From the NCBI RefSeq assembly GCF_000739375.1, contig NZ_CP006704.1:1178001-1242000 (forward strand): a stretch of DNA of 64,000 nucleotides, given 5' to 3'. Position 1 is the stretch's first letter, and each line of letters begins with the position of its first letter. The stretch is from Comamonas testosteroni TK102 (GTDB lineage: Bacteria > Pseudomonadota > Gammaproteobacteria > Burkholderiales > Burkholderiaceae_C). This document shows, one piece after another, positions 29,178 through 37,922 of the stretch. The position numbers and the translations under genes were made by a program. Under the pieces are notes generated by a model that made no database searches, was not told where the DNA came from, and saw only the letters and a program-made list of their open reading frames with translations.

Positions 29178-29947
29178 ATACCTCTGCCTCCCCCCGCACC
29201 GCGCTTTCGGTCAATGTCAACAAGGTGGCGCTGCTGCGCAATACCCGCCATCTGGGCATTCCATCGGTGACGCGTGCGGCGCAGATCTGCCTTGAAGCGG
29301 GAGCGCAGGGCATCACCATTCACCCGCGTCCCGATGAGCGCCATATCCGTGCGCAGGATGTGTTCGAGCTGCAAGATCTGCTCAAGAACTGGCCTGAGGC
29401 CGAGTTCAATATCGAAGGCAATCCCACGCAGAACCTGATGGATTTCATCCGCCAGACGCGCCCGCACCAGGCCACCTTCGTGCCCGACAGCGAAGACCAG
29501 TTCACCAGCGACCATGGTTGGAGCTTTCCCCAGGATGCCGAACGCCTCCAGCCGCTGATTGCCGAATGCAAGGCCCTGGGCGTGCGCGTGAGCCTGTTCA
29601 TGGACCCCATCCCCGAGCAGATGGCGGCTGCCAAGGCAGTCGGCGCTGACCGCGTGGAGCTCTACACCGAGCCTTTTGCCGCCAACTGGGGCAAGGCCGA
29701 GCAGGAGCAGCAACTGCAAACCTATGCCAGGGCTGCGCAGGCCGCGCTGGAGGCCGGGCTGGGTATCAATGCCGGCCATGACTTGAATCGCGACAATCTG
29801 GCCGCCTTTGTAGCCCGGGTGCCGGGTCTGGCCGAAGTCTCTATCGGCCACGCCCTGATTGCCGATGCACTGGAGCTGGGCTATGCCGAGACCGTCAAGG
29901 CCTATCAGGCCTGCATCGACGCTGGCATGGCAGGCTGGAATTCCTGA
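29174..29947 (+). CDS. pdxJ: Pyridoxine 5'-phosphate synthase PdxJ
   Basis: PdxJ condenses 1-deoxyxylulose 5-phosphate with 3-amino-1-hydroxyacetone phosphate to form pyridoxine 5'-phosphate. The 257-residue TIM-barrel protein has [15 protein letters not shown] at the N-terminus, [24 protein letters not shown] and GINAGHDLN, all standard PdxJ motifs. It is coupled to recO by a 4-base overlap. A family A repeat separates it from acpS. Confidence 0.98.
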   Translation: MNTSASPRTALSVNVNKVALLRNTRHLGIPSVTRAAQICLEAGAQGITIHPRPDERHIRAQDVFELQDLLKNWPEAEFNIEGNPTQNLMDFIRQTRPHQATFVPDSEDQFTSDHGWSFPQDAERLQPLIAECKALGVRVSLFMDPIPEQMAAAKAVGADRVELYTEPFAANWGKAEQEQQLQTYARAAQAALEAGLGINAGHDLNRDNLAAFVARVPGLAEVSIGHALIADALELGYAETVKAYQACIDAGMAGWNS

Positions 29948-29998
29948 AAAGATAGCTGCCATTGCTTTGTGGGTAAGCGTTTAAGGCCTTTTTCTCTG
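29947..29998 (+). repeat. ATAGCTGC-type palindromic repeat, family A copy 2
   Basis: Reads AAAAGATAGCTGCCATTGCT then TTGTGGGTAAGCGTTTAAGG, with a T-rich end, directly after the pdxJ stop. It shares orientation and blocks with the copy at 2256-2305. Confidence 0.6.
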
Positions 29999-30011
29999 TA
30001 AGGAGCCATGG

Positions 30012-30407
30012 ATGATTTACGGCATCGGCACCGATATCTGCGACGTGCGCCGCATTCGCGCCAGCCTGGAAAAGCATGGCGAGCGCTTTGCCCTCAAGGT
30101 GCTGGCCGAGGGTGAAATGGCGACCTGGAAGGCGCGCAGCGCCCGTTGGCCCGAGCGCGGCATCCGTTATCTGGCCACGCGCTTTTCGGCCAAGGAGGCG
30201 TTCAGCAAGGCCGTGGGAATGGGCATGGTCATGCCCATGACCTGGCGCCATTGCGAAGTCATCAAGCTGCCCAGCGGCCAGCCTGCGATTCGTCTGCATG
30301 GCGAACTCAAGGAATGGTTCGAGAAAAACAATCTGACGGCCCATCTTTCGGTCACCGATGAATCCGACTATGCAGCCAGCTTTTGCGTGGTCGAGAGAAA
30401 AGAATGA
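30012..30407 (+). CDS. acpS: Holo-[acyl-carrier-protein] synthase AcpS
   Basis: AcpS transfers 4'-phosphopantetheine from CoA to Ser37 of AcpP. The 131-residue protein has the metal-binding [10 protein letters not shown] at the N-terminus and [13 protein letters not shown], the two AcpS signatures, and ends with [18 protein letters not shown]. It is in the conserved pdxJ-acpS-nagZ order, with a repeat on each side. Confidence 0.97.
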   Translation: MIYGIGTDICDVRRIRASLEKHGERFALKVLAEGEMATWKARSARWPERGIRYLATRFSAKEAFSKAVGMGMVMPMTWRHCEVIKLPSGQPAIRLHGELKEWFEKNNLTAHLSVTDESDYAASFCVVERKE

Positions 30408-30408
30408 A

Positions 30409-30456
30409 ATATGGAGCTGGCGCTTAATGGATTAGCGCTAGCAGCTATCAAAAACA
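30409..30456 (-). repeat. ATAGCTGC-type palindromic repeat, family A copy 4
   Basis: On the minus strand this reads TTTGATAGCTGCTAGCGCTA then ATCCATTAAGCGCCAGCTCC, a near-perfect stem-loop. It is the best palindrome of the family and lies between acpS and nagZ. Confidence 0.65.
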
Positions 30457-30465
30457 AAGTACATC

Positions 30466-31560
30466 ATGAGCATGCACGCCCCTCTCATCATCGATATTGC
30501 AGGTACATCGCTGACCGATGTGGACCGCGCGCGCCTGGCCCATCCTCTGGTCGGCGGCATCATTCTCTTCAAGCGCAACTGGCACGATCGCAGCGCGCTG
30601 GTCCAGTTGTGTGCCGATATCAAGGCCGTCAAGCCCGACCTGCTGATCAGCGTGGACCACGAGGGCGGCCGCGTGCAGCGCTTTCGCACCGATGGCTTCA
30701 CGCATATTCCGCCGATGCGCGCCTTTGGCGAGATGTGGATGGACGACGGCGGCAAGGGCCGGAAATACCGCGAAGGCAGTGGCGCCATGCGGGCCATGAA
30801 CGCCGCCACGGCCGCCGGCTATGTGCTGGGTACGGAGCTGCGCGCCTGCGGTGTGGATTTCAGCTTCACGCCCGTGCTGGATCTGGACTACGGCGAATCC
30901 TCGGTCATCGGTGACCGCAGCTTTCACCGCGACCCGCGGTTGGTGGCCACCCTGGCCAGGAGCCTGATGCAGGGTCTGCTGCAGGCCGGCATGGGCAATT
31001 GCGGCAAGCATTTCCCCGGCCATGGCTTTGTGAAGGCCGATTCGCATGTGGACATTCCCGTCGACAGGCGCAGCCTGACGGCCATTCTCGACGAAGACGC
31101 CGCTCCCTATCCCTGGCTCTCCAGCGTGCTTACCGCCGTCATGCCCGCCCATGTGATCTATCCCAAGGTGGACAAGCGCCCGGCAGGCTTCAGCGAGAAA
31201 TGGCTCAAGGACATCCTGCGCGCCCGTCTGTGCTATGACGGAGCCATCTTCAGCGACGACCTCAGCATGGAGGGTGCACGCCGCATCGATGGCGCACTCA
31301 TCAGCTACACCGATGCCGCGTTGACGGCCCTGAATGCGGGCTGCGACATGGTGCTGCTGTGCAACCAGAGCCTAGGTCTGGGAGAGCATGTGGATGAGTT
31401 GCTGGACGGCATGGATGCCGCGCTGCGCGATGGCCGCTGGGTGCCCGATATCGACTCCGAATCGCGCCGTGTCTCGCTGCTGCCCGACACCGAGCCCCAG
31501 GCCTGGGACGATCTGATGCGTCAGCCCGCCTATCTGCAGGCGCTGGATCTGTTGCCCTAG
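30466..31560 (+). CDS. nagZ: Beta-N-acetylhexosaminidase NagZ
   Basis: NagZ removes N-acetylglucosamine from anhydromuropeptides in cytosolic peptidoglycan recycling. The 364-residue family 3 glycosidase has SVDHEGGRVQRF near the N-terminus, the catalytic His loop KHFPGHGFVKADSH, and the nucleophile Asp in FSDDLSMEGA. It ends the lepA-nagZ gene train and is followed by a good terminator. Confidence 0.97.
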   Translation: MSMHAPLIIDIAGTSLTDVDRARLAHPLVGGIILFKRNWHDRSALVQLCADIKAVKPDLLISVDHEGGRVQRFRTDGFTHIPPMRAFGEMWMDDGGKGRKYREGSGAMRAMNAATAAGYVLGTELRACGVDFSFTPVLDLDYGESSVIGDRSFHRDPRLVATLARSLMQGLLQAGMGNCGKHFPGHGFVKADSHVDIPVDRRSLTAILDEDAAPYPWLSSVLTAVMPAHVIYPKVDKRPAGFSEKWLKDILRARLCYDGAIFSDDLSMEGARRIDGALISYTDAALTALNAGCDMVLLCNQSLGLGEHVDELLDGMDAALRDGRWVPDIDSESRRVSLLPDTEPQAWDDLMRQPAYLQALDLLP

Positions 31561-31582
31561 GCGGCACTGAGCCGGCCCCGCC

Positions 31583-31619
31583 ATCCGCTGCCTTTGACGC
31601 AAGGGCAGCGGATTTTTTG
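31583..31619 (+). terminator. Intrinsic terminator after nagZ
   Basis: A ten-pair stem ATCCGCTGCC/GGCAGCGGAT with an 11-base loop is followed by TTTTT. It closes the gene train that starts at lepA. Confidence 0.9.
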
Positions 31620-31753
31620 ATGTCTTTCGAAGGCCCGGCAGGGCGGCTGCCGGCATTTAAGTCTGGCCTCAGCTAGCCGGCTTAGGGTGAGTTCAGGAGC
31701 CTGGCCGCGGCATCGCCGCGGCGCCAGTTGTTCATGAATCACCGAAAGCCTGC

Positions 31754-33535
31754 ATGACTTCCAAGAGCCTGGGACCTGAGTCCCGCAAACACCGGTCGGG
31801 CGTTCTGCGCCAGGCCTTTTCGCTGACCCGGCCCTATTTCCAGTCCGAGGAGAAATGGAAGGCCTGGGGGCTGCTGGCCGCCATCGTGGGCCTCAATCTC
31901 GCCGCGGTGTTCATGCTGGTTCAGATCAATGAATGGAACCGGGTGTTCTATGACGCATTGCAGAACAAGCAGGCCGAGGTGTTCTGGCAGCAGCTATGGC
32001 GCTTTCTCTGGCTGGCCTTGGTGTATATCGTCATCGCGGTCTACAAGTTCTATCTGACGCAGTTGCTGCAGCTCAACTGGCGGCGCTGGCTGACCGAGCA
32101 CATGTTGCAGCGCTGGCTGTCGGCCAAGGCGTTCTACCGGCTGGAGCTGGGGCGCTATGGCGTGGACGGCAGTGCCAAGGCCCCCGACAACCCCGACCAG
32201 CGGATTCAGGAGGACCTGAATCTGTTCACCACCTATACCGTGTCGCTGTCCATGGGGCTGCTGAATGCGGCCGTCACCTTTGTGAGCTTTGTCGGCATTC
32301 TGTGGAGCCTGAGTTCCGTCGTCGATATCGGTCTGCCGGCACTGCTCGGCGGAGGGCAGCTGCAGGTTTCCGGTTTCATGGTCTGGATGGCCGTGCTGTA
32401 CTGTCTGGTCGGCAGTGCAATCACCTTCTGGATCGGCAAACCCCAGGTCTGGCTCAACAGCCGCCAGCAGCAGTTGGAGGCCAACTTCCGCCATCACCTG
32501 ATCCGCGTGCGCGAACATGCCGAAGCCATCGCCCTGGACGGTGGCGAGCGCGTGGAGGGTGCCCAGATCGGCCTGCGTTTCGGTGATGCCCTTGGCAACT
32601 ATCTGAACCTGATCAAGAAGCAAAAGAGCCTGGGCTGGTTTACCAATTTCTTCGGCCAGGCAGCCGTGGTCTTTCCCTTCATCATTGCCGCACCGCGTTT
32701 TTTCAGTGGCGCCATCCAGCTGGGCCAGCTGATGCAGATAGGTTCGGCCTTCAATCAGGTGCAGGACTCGCTGAGCTGGATCGTCAACAACTACTCCGAT
32801 ATTGCCGCCTGGCGGGCCACGACCTTGCGCCTGGCCGGTTTTGATGAGAGCCTGCGCCAGCAGGAGGTGCATCCGGTCGGCGTGCAGCTTGCAGCTTCGA
32901 ACCAGTTGCAGACCCGGAATCTCGATGTCTCCCTGCCCGCAGGAAGCCCCATCGTGGCGGACGCCAGGCTGCTGATACGCCCGGGCCAGAGGCTTTTGAT
33001 CAGCGGGCCTTCGGGCAGCGGCAAGTCCACCTTGCTGCGGGCGTTTGCAGGCATCTGGCCCTATGCGCGAGGCCAGGTGGAGCGGCCTCTGGACGCAATG
33101 TTCATCCCTCAGCGCCCTTATTTTCCCGACGGCAGCCTGCGCGATGCCCTGGCCTATCCGGAGCCGGCGGCAAGCTACAGCGATGCACAGCTCAAACAGG
33201 TCTTGCGCGAGGCGCAGTTGCCGCAGCTGCAGGAGCGGCTGGACAGCCAGGCGGCCTGGAACAGCAGCCTGTCGGGAGGCGAGCAGCAGCGGCTGTCCGT
33301 GGCGCGTGTCTTGCTCAAGCGTCCGGCCTGGGTGTTTGCGGACGAGGCCACGAGCGCGCTGGACAATGCCGCCGAAGCGCAGATCTACAGCCGGCTGGTG
33401 CAACTGGTGCAGGGCAGAGGCGGGGCACTGGTTTCGGTGGCGCACCGCGACAGCGTGACGGAGTTCCACACGTCCCGCTGGCTGCTGCAGCCGCTGCAAG
33501 GGATCCGGGAGGCCGACCTGCCCGGGAGCCGCTGA
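31754..33535 (+). CDS. SbmA/BacA-type ABC transporter, fused membrane and ATPase domains
   Basis: The 593-residue protein fuses an ABC_membrane_2 (SbmA/BacA-like) region with at least four membrane segments (about 40-60, 80-100, 165-195, 205-235) to an ATPase domain. Walker A is GPSGSGKSTLLRAF, the signature LSGGEQQRLSVARV, Walker B AWVFADEATSALD. Members such as YddA and Rv1819c import peptides, vitamin B12 or very-long-chain fatty acids; the substrate here is unknown. It stands alone after the nagZ terminator. Confidence 0.9.
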   Translation: MTSKSLGPESRKHRSGVLRQAFSLTRPYFQSEEKWKAWGLLAAIVGLNLAAVFMLVQINEWNRVFYDALQNKQAEVFWQQLWRFLWLALVYIVIAVYKFYLTQLLQLNWRRWLTEHMLQRWLSAKAFYRLELGRYGVDGSAKAPDNPDQRIQEDLNLFTTYTVSLSMGLLNAAVTFVSFVGILWSLSSVVDIGLPALLGGGQLQVSGFMVWMAVLYCLVGSAITFWIGKPQVWLNSRQQQLEANFRHHLIRVREHAEAIALDGGERVEGAQIGLRFGDALGNYLNLIKKQKSLGWFTNFFGQAAVVFPFIIAAPRFFSGAIQLGQLMQIGSAFNQVQDSLSWIVNNYSDIAAWRATTLRLAGFDESLRQQEVHPVGVQLAASNQLQTRNLDVSLPAGSPIVADARLLIRPGQRLLISGPSGSGKSTLLRAFAGIWPYARGQVERPLDAMFIPQRPYFPDGSLRDALAYPEPAASYSDAQLKQVLREAQLPQLQERLDSQAAWNSSLSGGEQQRLSVARVLLKRPAWVFADEATSALDNAAEAQIYSRLVQLVQGRGGALVSVAHRDSVTEFHTSRWLLQPLQGIREADLPGSR

Positions 33536-33647
33536 AGCAGGCAGGTTCGGGGACAAGCAGTCTCAACCGGGGTGCAGGCATGGGAGGCGCTGGCAGCGGC
33601 TTTCTCGTGGGATGATGTGCATTCGAGAATCTTTGGAGAGCGAGCCC

Positions 33648-34703
33648 ATGCGCGTTGGTGTGCTGACCGGTGGCGGCGATTGCCCCGGCCTCAATGCGGT
33701 GATCCGTGCGGTCACCAAGTCCCTGATCAACCATGGCCAGTGCGAGGTACTGGGCATTGCCGACGGCTTTGAAGGGCTGATGGATGCGAGCCCGCGCGTC
33801 AGAGCGCTGAGCTGGGACGAGGTCAGCGGCATTCTGCATATCGGCGGCACGATCCTGGGCACCAGCAACAGCGCCAATCCATTGCGCGATGCGGCCACGC
33901 TTGCCCAGGTGGGGCGCAATGTCAAGGCGCTGGCACTGGATGTGGTGGTCGCCATCGGCGGCGACGGCACCATGAGTCTGGCCCATGGCCTGGCGCAGGT
34001 GGGACTGCAATGCGTGGGCGTGCCCAAGACCATCGATAACGACATTGCCAACTGCGAGCGCAGCTTCGGCTTCGATACCGCCGTGGCCACGGTGACCGAA
34101 AGCCTGCGCCGCATCGAGAGTACGGCCATGAGCCACCATCGGGTGATGATCGTGGAGACCATGGGTCGCCACGCGGGCTGGCTGGCGCTGGAGTCCGGCA
34201 TCGCCGGTGCTGCCGACATCATTTTGCTGCCCGAGATCGATTACGACCTGCAGTCCATCATCAAGGTCTGTCAGGAGCGCGAGCGGCGTCAGCGCTACAC
34301 CATCATCTGCATCGGCGAGGGGGCCAAGGAAAGCGGCCAGAGCCTGACGGTGCGCGAGCGGATTGCGCACAGTCCCGACCCCGTGCGTCTGGGCGGCGTC
34401 GGCCATGTGCTGCGCGAGCGCCTGCAACCCCATCTCCAGAGCGAGGTGCGCACCACGGTGCTGGGGCATGTGCAGCGCGGCGGCGATCCGACCCCGTTTG
34501 ACCGGGTGCTGGCCACGCAGTTCGGCCACCATGCGGCGCAGCTGGTGCTGGGCGGTCAGCTGGGCCATATGGTCACGCTGCAGAACGGCCGCATCGGCAG
34601 TGTGGCGATTGCCGATGTGGCCAATACCCAGCGCACCGTGCCGCTGGACAGCCCGCTGCTGACCATGGCGCGCGATATCGGAATTTGCTTCGGCGAGGCC
34701 TGA
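33648..34703 (+). CDS. 6-phosphofructokinase
   Basis: The 351-residue PfkA-superfamily protein has GGGDCPGLNAVIRAV (8-22), GGDGT (104-108) and PKTIDND (126-132), with catalytic Asp in TIDND. The combination of Gly in GGDG with Lys in PKTID, rather than PGTID of E. coli PfkA, is found in the actinomycete-type group where members may use ATP or PPi; the Gly favours ATP. It would phosphorylate fructose 6-phosphate. I chose the ATG at 33648 (MRVGVLTGGGD), as the 12 upstream residues are atypical. Confidence 0.92.
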   Translation: MRVGVLTGGGDCPGLNAVIRAVTKSLINHGQCEVLGIADGFEGLMDASPRVRALSWDEVSGILHIGGTILGTSNSANPLRDAATLAQVGRNVKALALDVVVAIGGDGTMSLAHGLAQVGLQCVGVPKTIDNDIANCERSFGFDTAVATVTESLRRIESTAMSHHRVMIVETMGRHAGWLALESGIAGAADIILLPEIDYDLQSIIKVCQERERRQRYTIICIGEGAKESGQSLTVRERIAHSPDPVRLGGVGHVLRERLQPHLQSEVRTTVLGHVQRGGDPTPFDRVLATQFGHHAAQLVLGGQLGHMVTLQNGRIGSVAIADVANTQRTVPLDSPLLTMARDIGICFGEA

Positions 34704-34757
34704 GCTGCGCTAAGGTGTGAACCTGCGCGCACTTTCGGCGCGCCGGAGAAATTCAGC

Positions 34758-35228
34758 ATGGACCGACATGAAGAAGCCGTGATGCAGCTGCTCACGGCCA
34801 ACGGTGAGACTTTTGTGGCCCCCAAGTACGAGGTGGCCGATGGCTGGCAATGTCCGGCTTTCGTGGCATTGCGCCCGGCTCGTCGCCAGGTCTATGTGGT
34901 CGAGGTATCGGCTTCCGGCTATCCGCTGGCACTGGTCAACCGTCTCAACGAGCGGGTCGAGAAATGGTATGCCCCGCTACTGTCGCAGCTGCACGGCCTG
35001 GGCATCACGCAGCCCGACTGGGAGATTGCCTGCCTGGTGTTTGTGCGCAGCGACCAGATCGACTGGCTCAAGGAACGCGTCAAGGACTTGAGCGGCGTGC
35101 ATGTGCTGGGTCTGGAGCAGGCCAGCAGCCCCTGGGTCTGGGACGATGCGGTCTGGACTTCCGAGATGCGATTCGACGCGGGAGGAATTCCGCAGCGTGG
35201 CGGCAAGGCTGTCGGTCTGACGCACTGA
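34758..35228 (+). CDS. Hypothetical protein, 156 residues
   Basis: I do not recognise this family. The protein is soluble and slightly acidic, with no signal peptide. A stretch CPAFVALRPARRQVYVVEVS (residues 31-50) resembles the layout of a PD-(D/E)xK nuclease core (P-D-hhh, then hhExK) but with Ala for Asp and Ser for Lys, so it would be inactive if related. It follows the phosphofructokinase gene by 54 bases on the same strand, possibly co-transcribed. Its start is preceded by GGAGAAA. Confidence 0.65.
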   Translation: MDRHEEAVMQLLTANGETFVAPKYEVADGWQCPAFVALRPARRQVYVVEVSASGYPLALVNRLNERVEKWYAPLLSQLHGLGITQPDWEIACLVFVRSDQIDWLKERVKDLSGVHVLGLEQASSPWVWDDAVWTSEMRFDAGGIPQRGGKAVGLTH

Positions 35229-35343
35229 TACCCACCGAAAAATTTCAAGATATGGGCCTCAATCCCTTTTTCTTGAAGCGGTTGAAGCTATCTGTTTGGT
35301 AGAGATGCCGGCCCATGAACACCACTCAGTTGCAGGTAGGCAG

Positions 35344-35697
35344 ATGACTCTTTTCCGAATTCTGATCGCGGCGGCTTTGACCGCCTGCGCCGCTGCCGTC
35401 CAGGCTGCAGACTGGCAGATCTGCGATCTCAAGGTGCAGGTGCGAGAAAAGCAAAGCGGTGGCCGCGCGCTGCAGACCCGCGTGCTCGAAGCCAAAGCCA
35501 GCGGCGATGCCGAATGTCCGCAACCAGGCACGGCGCTGAGCTTCAGGCCCGAAACGATGGACTATCAAAGCGAGCTGCCGCGCAGGCAGTGGCCCAGTCC
35601 CGGTGCTGCCGTGACGGTACGCTTTCGCTATCTGGACGGGCAATGCAAGAATCGCGGCGCCTGCCGCATCGAGCATTACTCGCCGATGCCGCATTGA
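35344..35697 (+). CDS. Secreted small protein with four cysteines
   Basis: The 117-residue protein has a clear signal peptide (MTLFRILIAAALTACAAAVQA, cleaved near residue 21). The mature part of about 96 residues contains four Cys (WQIC, DAEC, DGQC, GAC), which could form two disulfides in the periplasm. There is no lipobox at the cleavage point. I do not recognise the family. The ATG at 35344 gives the best signal peptide; an upstream in-frame start adds 16 unlikely residues. Confidence 0.7.
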   Translation: MTLFRILIAAALTACAAAVQAADWQICDLKVQVREKQSGGRALQTRVLEAKASGDAECPQPGTALSFRPETMDYQSELPRRQWPSPGAAVTVRFRYLDGQCKNRGACRIEHYSPMPH

Positions 35698-35829
35698 ATC
35701 TTCAATCAGCCGCGCCATGCGCTTCGTCGGTCGGCGCTGAAAGCGGCCGAATTGCCAAGCTGCAGTCACGAGAGGCTTGCCTGCTCGCCTATGATCGCAG
35801 GCTCGGCCCCATATATGCAGGATGCAACC

Positions 35830-37047
35830 ATGACCACCCTAGGAACCCCTCTCTCCCCCAATGCCACCAAAGTCATGCTGCTGGGCAGCGGCGAGCTGGG
35901 CAAGGAAGTGCTGATTGCCCTGCAGCGCCTGGGTGTGGAAACCATTGCCGTGGACCGCTATGAAAACGCGCCTGGCCAGCAGGTGGCCCACCATGCGCGC
36001 ACCATCACCATGAGCGATCCGGCCCAGCTCAAGGCACTGATCGAAGAGGTCAAACCCGATCTGGTCGTGCCCGAGATAGAGGCCATTGCCACGCCCATGC
36101 TGGAAGAGCTGGAGGCCGCAGGCGTCATCACCTGCATTCCCACGGCCCGCGCCGCGCGTCTGACCATGGACCGTGAAGGTATTCGCCGTCTGGCCGCAGA
36201 AACCCTGGGCCTGCCCACCAGCCCCTATCGTTTCTGCGACTCTCTGGCCGAGCTGCAAGCTGCGATCGACGGCAGCGACGGCCAGCCCGCCATCGGCTAC
36301 CCCTGTGTGGTCAAGCCTGTGATGAGCAGCTCGGGCAAGGGCCAGAGCAAGATCGACGGCCCGGCCGATGTGGCCAAGGCCTGGGATTACGCCATGGCCG
36401 GCGGCCGTGTCGCCAAGGGTCGCGTGATCGTCGAAGGCTTTATCGACTTCGATTACGAAATCACCCAGCTGACCGTGCGCGCCAAAGGTGCGGATGCCCA
36501 GATCGAAACCCATTTCTGCGATCCCGTGGGCCATATCCAGCAGGCCGGCGACTATGTGGAGAGCTGGCAGCCTCACCCCATGCACCCTGCAGCGCTGGAG
36601 AAATCGCGCCAGATTGCCAAGGCGGTCACCGACGACCTGGGCGGCCTGGGCCTGTTTGGCGTGGAACTGTTTGTGAAGGGCGAGCAGGTCTGGTTCAGCG
36701 AAGTCTCGCCGCGTCCCCATGACACAGGTCTGGTGACGCTGTGCACGCAATGGCAAAGCGAGTTCGAACTGCATGCCCGCGCGATTCTGGGTCTGCCCGT
36801 GGATGCCAGCCTGCGCAACCCTGGTGCCAGTGCCGTGATCTACGGCGGTCAGGATGCAGAAGGCCTGGTGTTTGACGGCGTGGACCAGGCACTGGCCGTG
36901 CCCGATACCGATCTGCGCCTCTTCGGCAAGCCCGAGAGCTTCGTCAAGCGTCGCATGGGCGTGGCCCTGGCGCGCGCTGTCGATGTGGAGCAGGCTCGCG
37001 TGAATGCCAAGCTGGCCGCCAACAAGGTCAAGCCGCGCCTGCCTTGA
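35830..37047 (+). CDS. purT: Formate-dependent GAR transformylase PurT
   Basis: PurT converts glycinamide ribonucleotide, formate and ATP to formyl-GAR in purine synthesis. The 405-residue ATP-grasp protein has the N-terminal [33 protein letters not shown], the ATP-binding [14 protein letters not shown], and [15 protein letters not shown]. It starts at the ATG at 35830 (MTTLGTPL); upstream in-frame codons are not typical. It is followed by an intrinsic terminator and no other purine gene. Confidence 0.97.
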   Translation: MTTLGTPLSPNATKVMLLGSGELGKEVLIALQRLGVETIAVDRYENAPGQQVAHHARTITMSDPAQLKALIEEVKPDLVVPEIEAIATPMLEELEAAGVITCIPTARAARLTMDREGIRRLAAETLGLPTSPYRFCDSLAELQAAIDGSDGQPAIGYPCVVKPVMSSSGKGQSKIDGPADVAKAWDYAMAGGRVAKGRVIVEGFIDFDYEITQLTVRAKGADAQIETHFCDPVGHIQQAGDYVESWQPHPMHPAALEKSRQIAKAVTDDLGGLGLFGVELFVKGEQVWFSEVSPRPHDTGLVTLCTQWQSEFELHARAILGLPVDASLRNPGASAVIYGGQDAEGLVFDGVDQALAVPDTDLRLFGKPESFVKRRMGVALARAVDVEQARVNAKLAANKVKPRLP

Positions 37048-37054
37048 GGGAGTC

Positions 37055-37084
37055 AAAAAAGGGCTTCTCAGGAAGCCCTTTTGC
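37055..37084 (+). terminator. Intrinsic terminator after purT
   Basis: AAAAAAGGGCTTC, loop TCAG, GAAGCCCTTTT form an A/T-flanked stem. It lies between purT and the convergent MscS gene and could work in both directions. Confidence 0.9.
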
Positions 37085-37108
37085 ATGGATGCCGGGTATC
37101 AGCCGGTC

Positions 37109-37765
37109 TCAGCCCGAGGCAGCGGCGTTGCCTCCAGGAGTCGTGATGGCCACGGCGCAAGCTTCCTCCTGGCTGGTGGCCGGCGTGTTCTCCGTCACCA
37201 CCGGCATGCCGCCTTTCCAGCGGCGAATGACGCGCTGGAAGATCAGGGAGTTGGGAATCTGCAGCAGATTGGGCATGCCCGCCGGTGCGCTGTCATCCTG
37301 CAAGGTGATGTAGAGCATATTGAGGTCGATCACGCGTCCCTTGGCTCCAGGCTTCTCGGCAGTGTCGAGCACCTCGATATAGTCGCCCAGCCTGAATGGG
37401 CCGACGGTGACGATCAATAACGCGCAGAACAGGTTGGAGAGCACGCTCCAGGCCGCGAAGAAGGCAACGGCGCCCACGGTGGCAAAGCCGGTGAAGGCCG
37501 TCCAGAGCACGGTGGCCGACATGCCCAGGCGCTCGAGAATCGCCAGCACGGCGGCGGCGATGATGATCCAGCGAAACACGCCGCGCAACGGCATGAGCAG
37601 CTCATGCGGCAGGTCATAGGCCTTGCCTGCGCGCGAGATGATGCGCTTGATGAGCCAGTTGATCAGCCAGGCCACCAGGATGATGAGAAAGATCTGAATC
37701 CCGGGAATCAGGATTTCAAGCCAGTCCTGCATCCAATCGGGCAGGTGCATTTGAAGACGACGCAT
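37109..37765 (-). CDS. Small MscS-type mechanosensitive channel
   Basis: The 218-residue protein has three membrane segments (about 17-38, 62-80, 86-116), the last being the pore-lining Gly/Ala-rich helix (GFATVGAVAFFAAWSVLSNL), then the beta domain FRLGDYIEV. It lacks the C-terminal alpha/beta barrel of E. coli MscS and ends in a polar tail, so it is a short form that would open under osmotic downshock. A second in-frame Met at residue 6 is an alternative start. Confidence 0.9.
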   Translation of the reverse strand: MRRLQMHLPDWMQDWLEILIPGIQIFLIILVAWLINWLIKRIISRAGKAYDLPHELLMPLRGVFRWIIIAAAVLAILERLGMSATVLWTAFTGFATVGAVAFFAAWSVLSNLFCALLIVTVGPFRLGDYIEVLDTAEKPGAKGRVIDLNMLYITLQDDSAPAGMPNLLQIPNSLIFQRVIRRWKGGMPVVTENTPATSQEEACAVAITTPGGNAAASG

Positions 37766-37922
37766 AACCAGTCACTCGAGAAAAACGGCAGAGGTCAGCG
37801 CCGAAGGGCTGACAGGACAATGCATCAATCCTAGCGTCTCTTGAGAGCACAACCGGCAAGTGCAGACCGGACAGCTTGCGGGCAGGAGCGGGCAAGCCGC
37901 TGCAGGCTGCGACGCAGCGGCC

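Noticed and set aside
31754..33535. Assignment as a specific vitamin or antimicrobial peptide importer
   Set aside because: The family has several substrates and there is no diagnostic neighbour.
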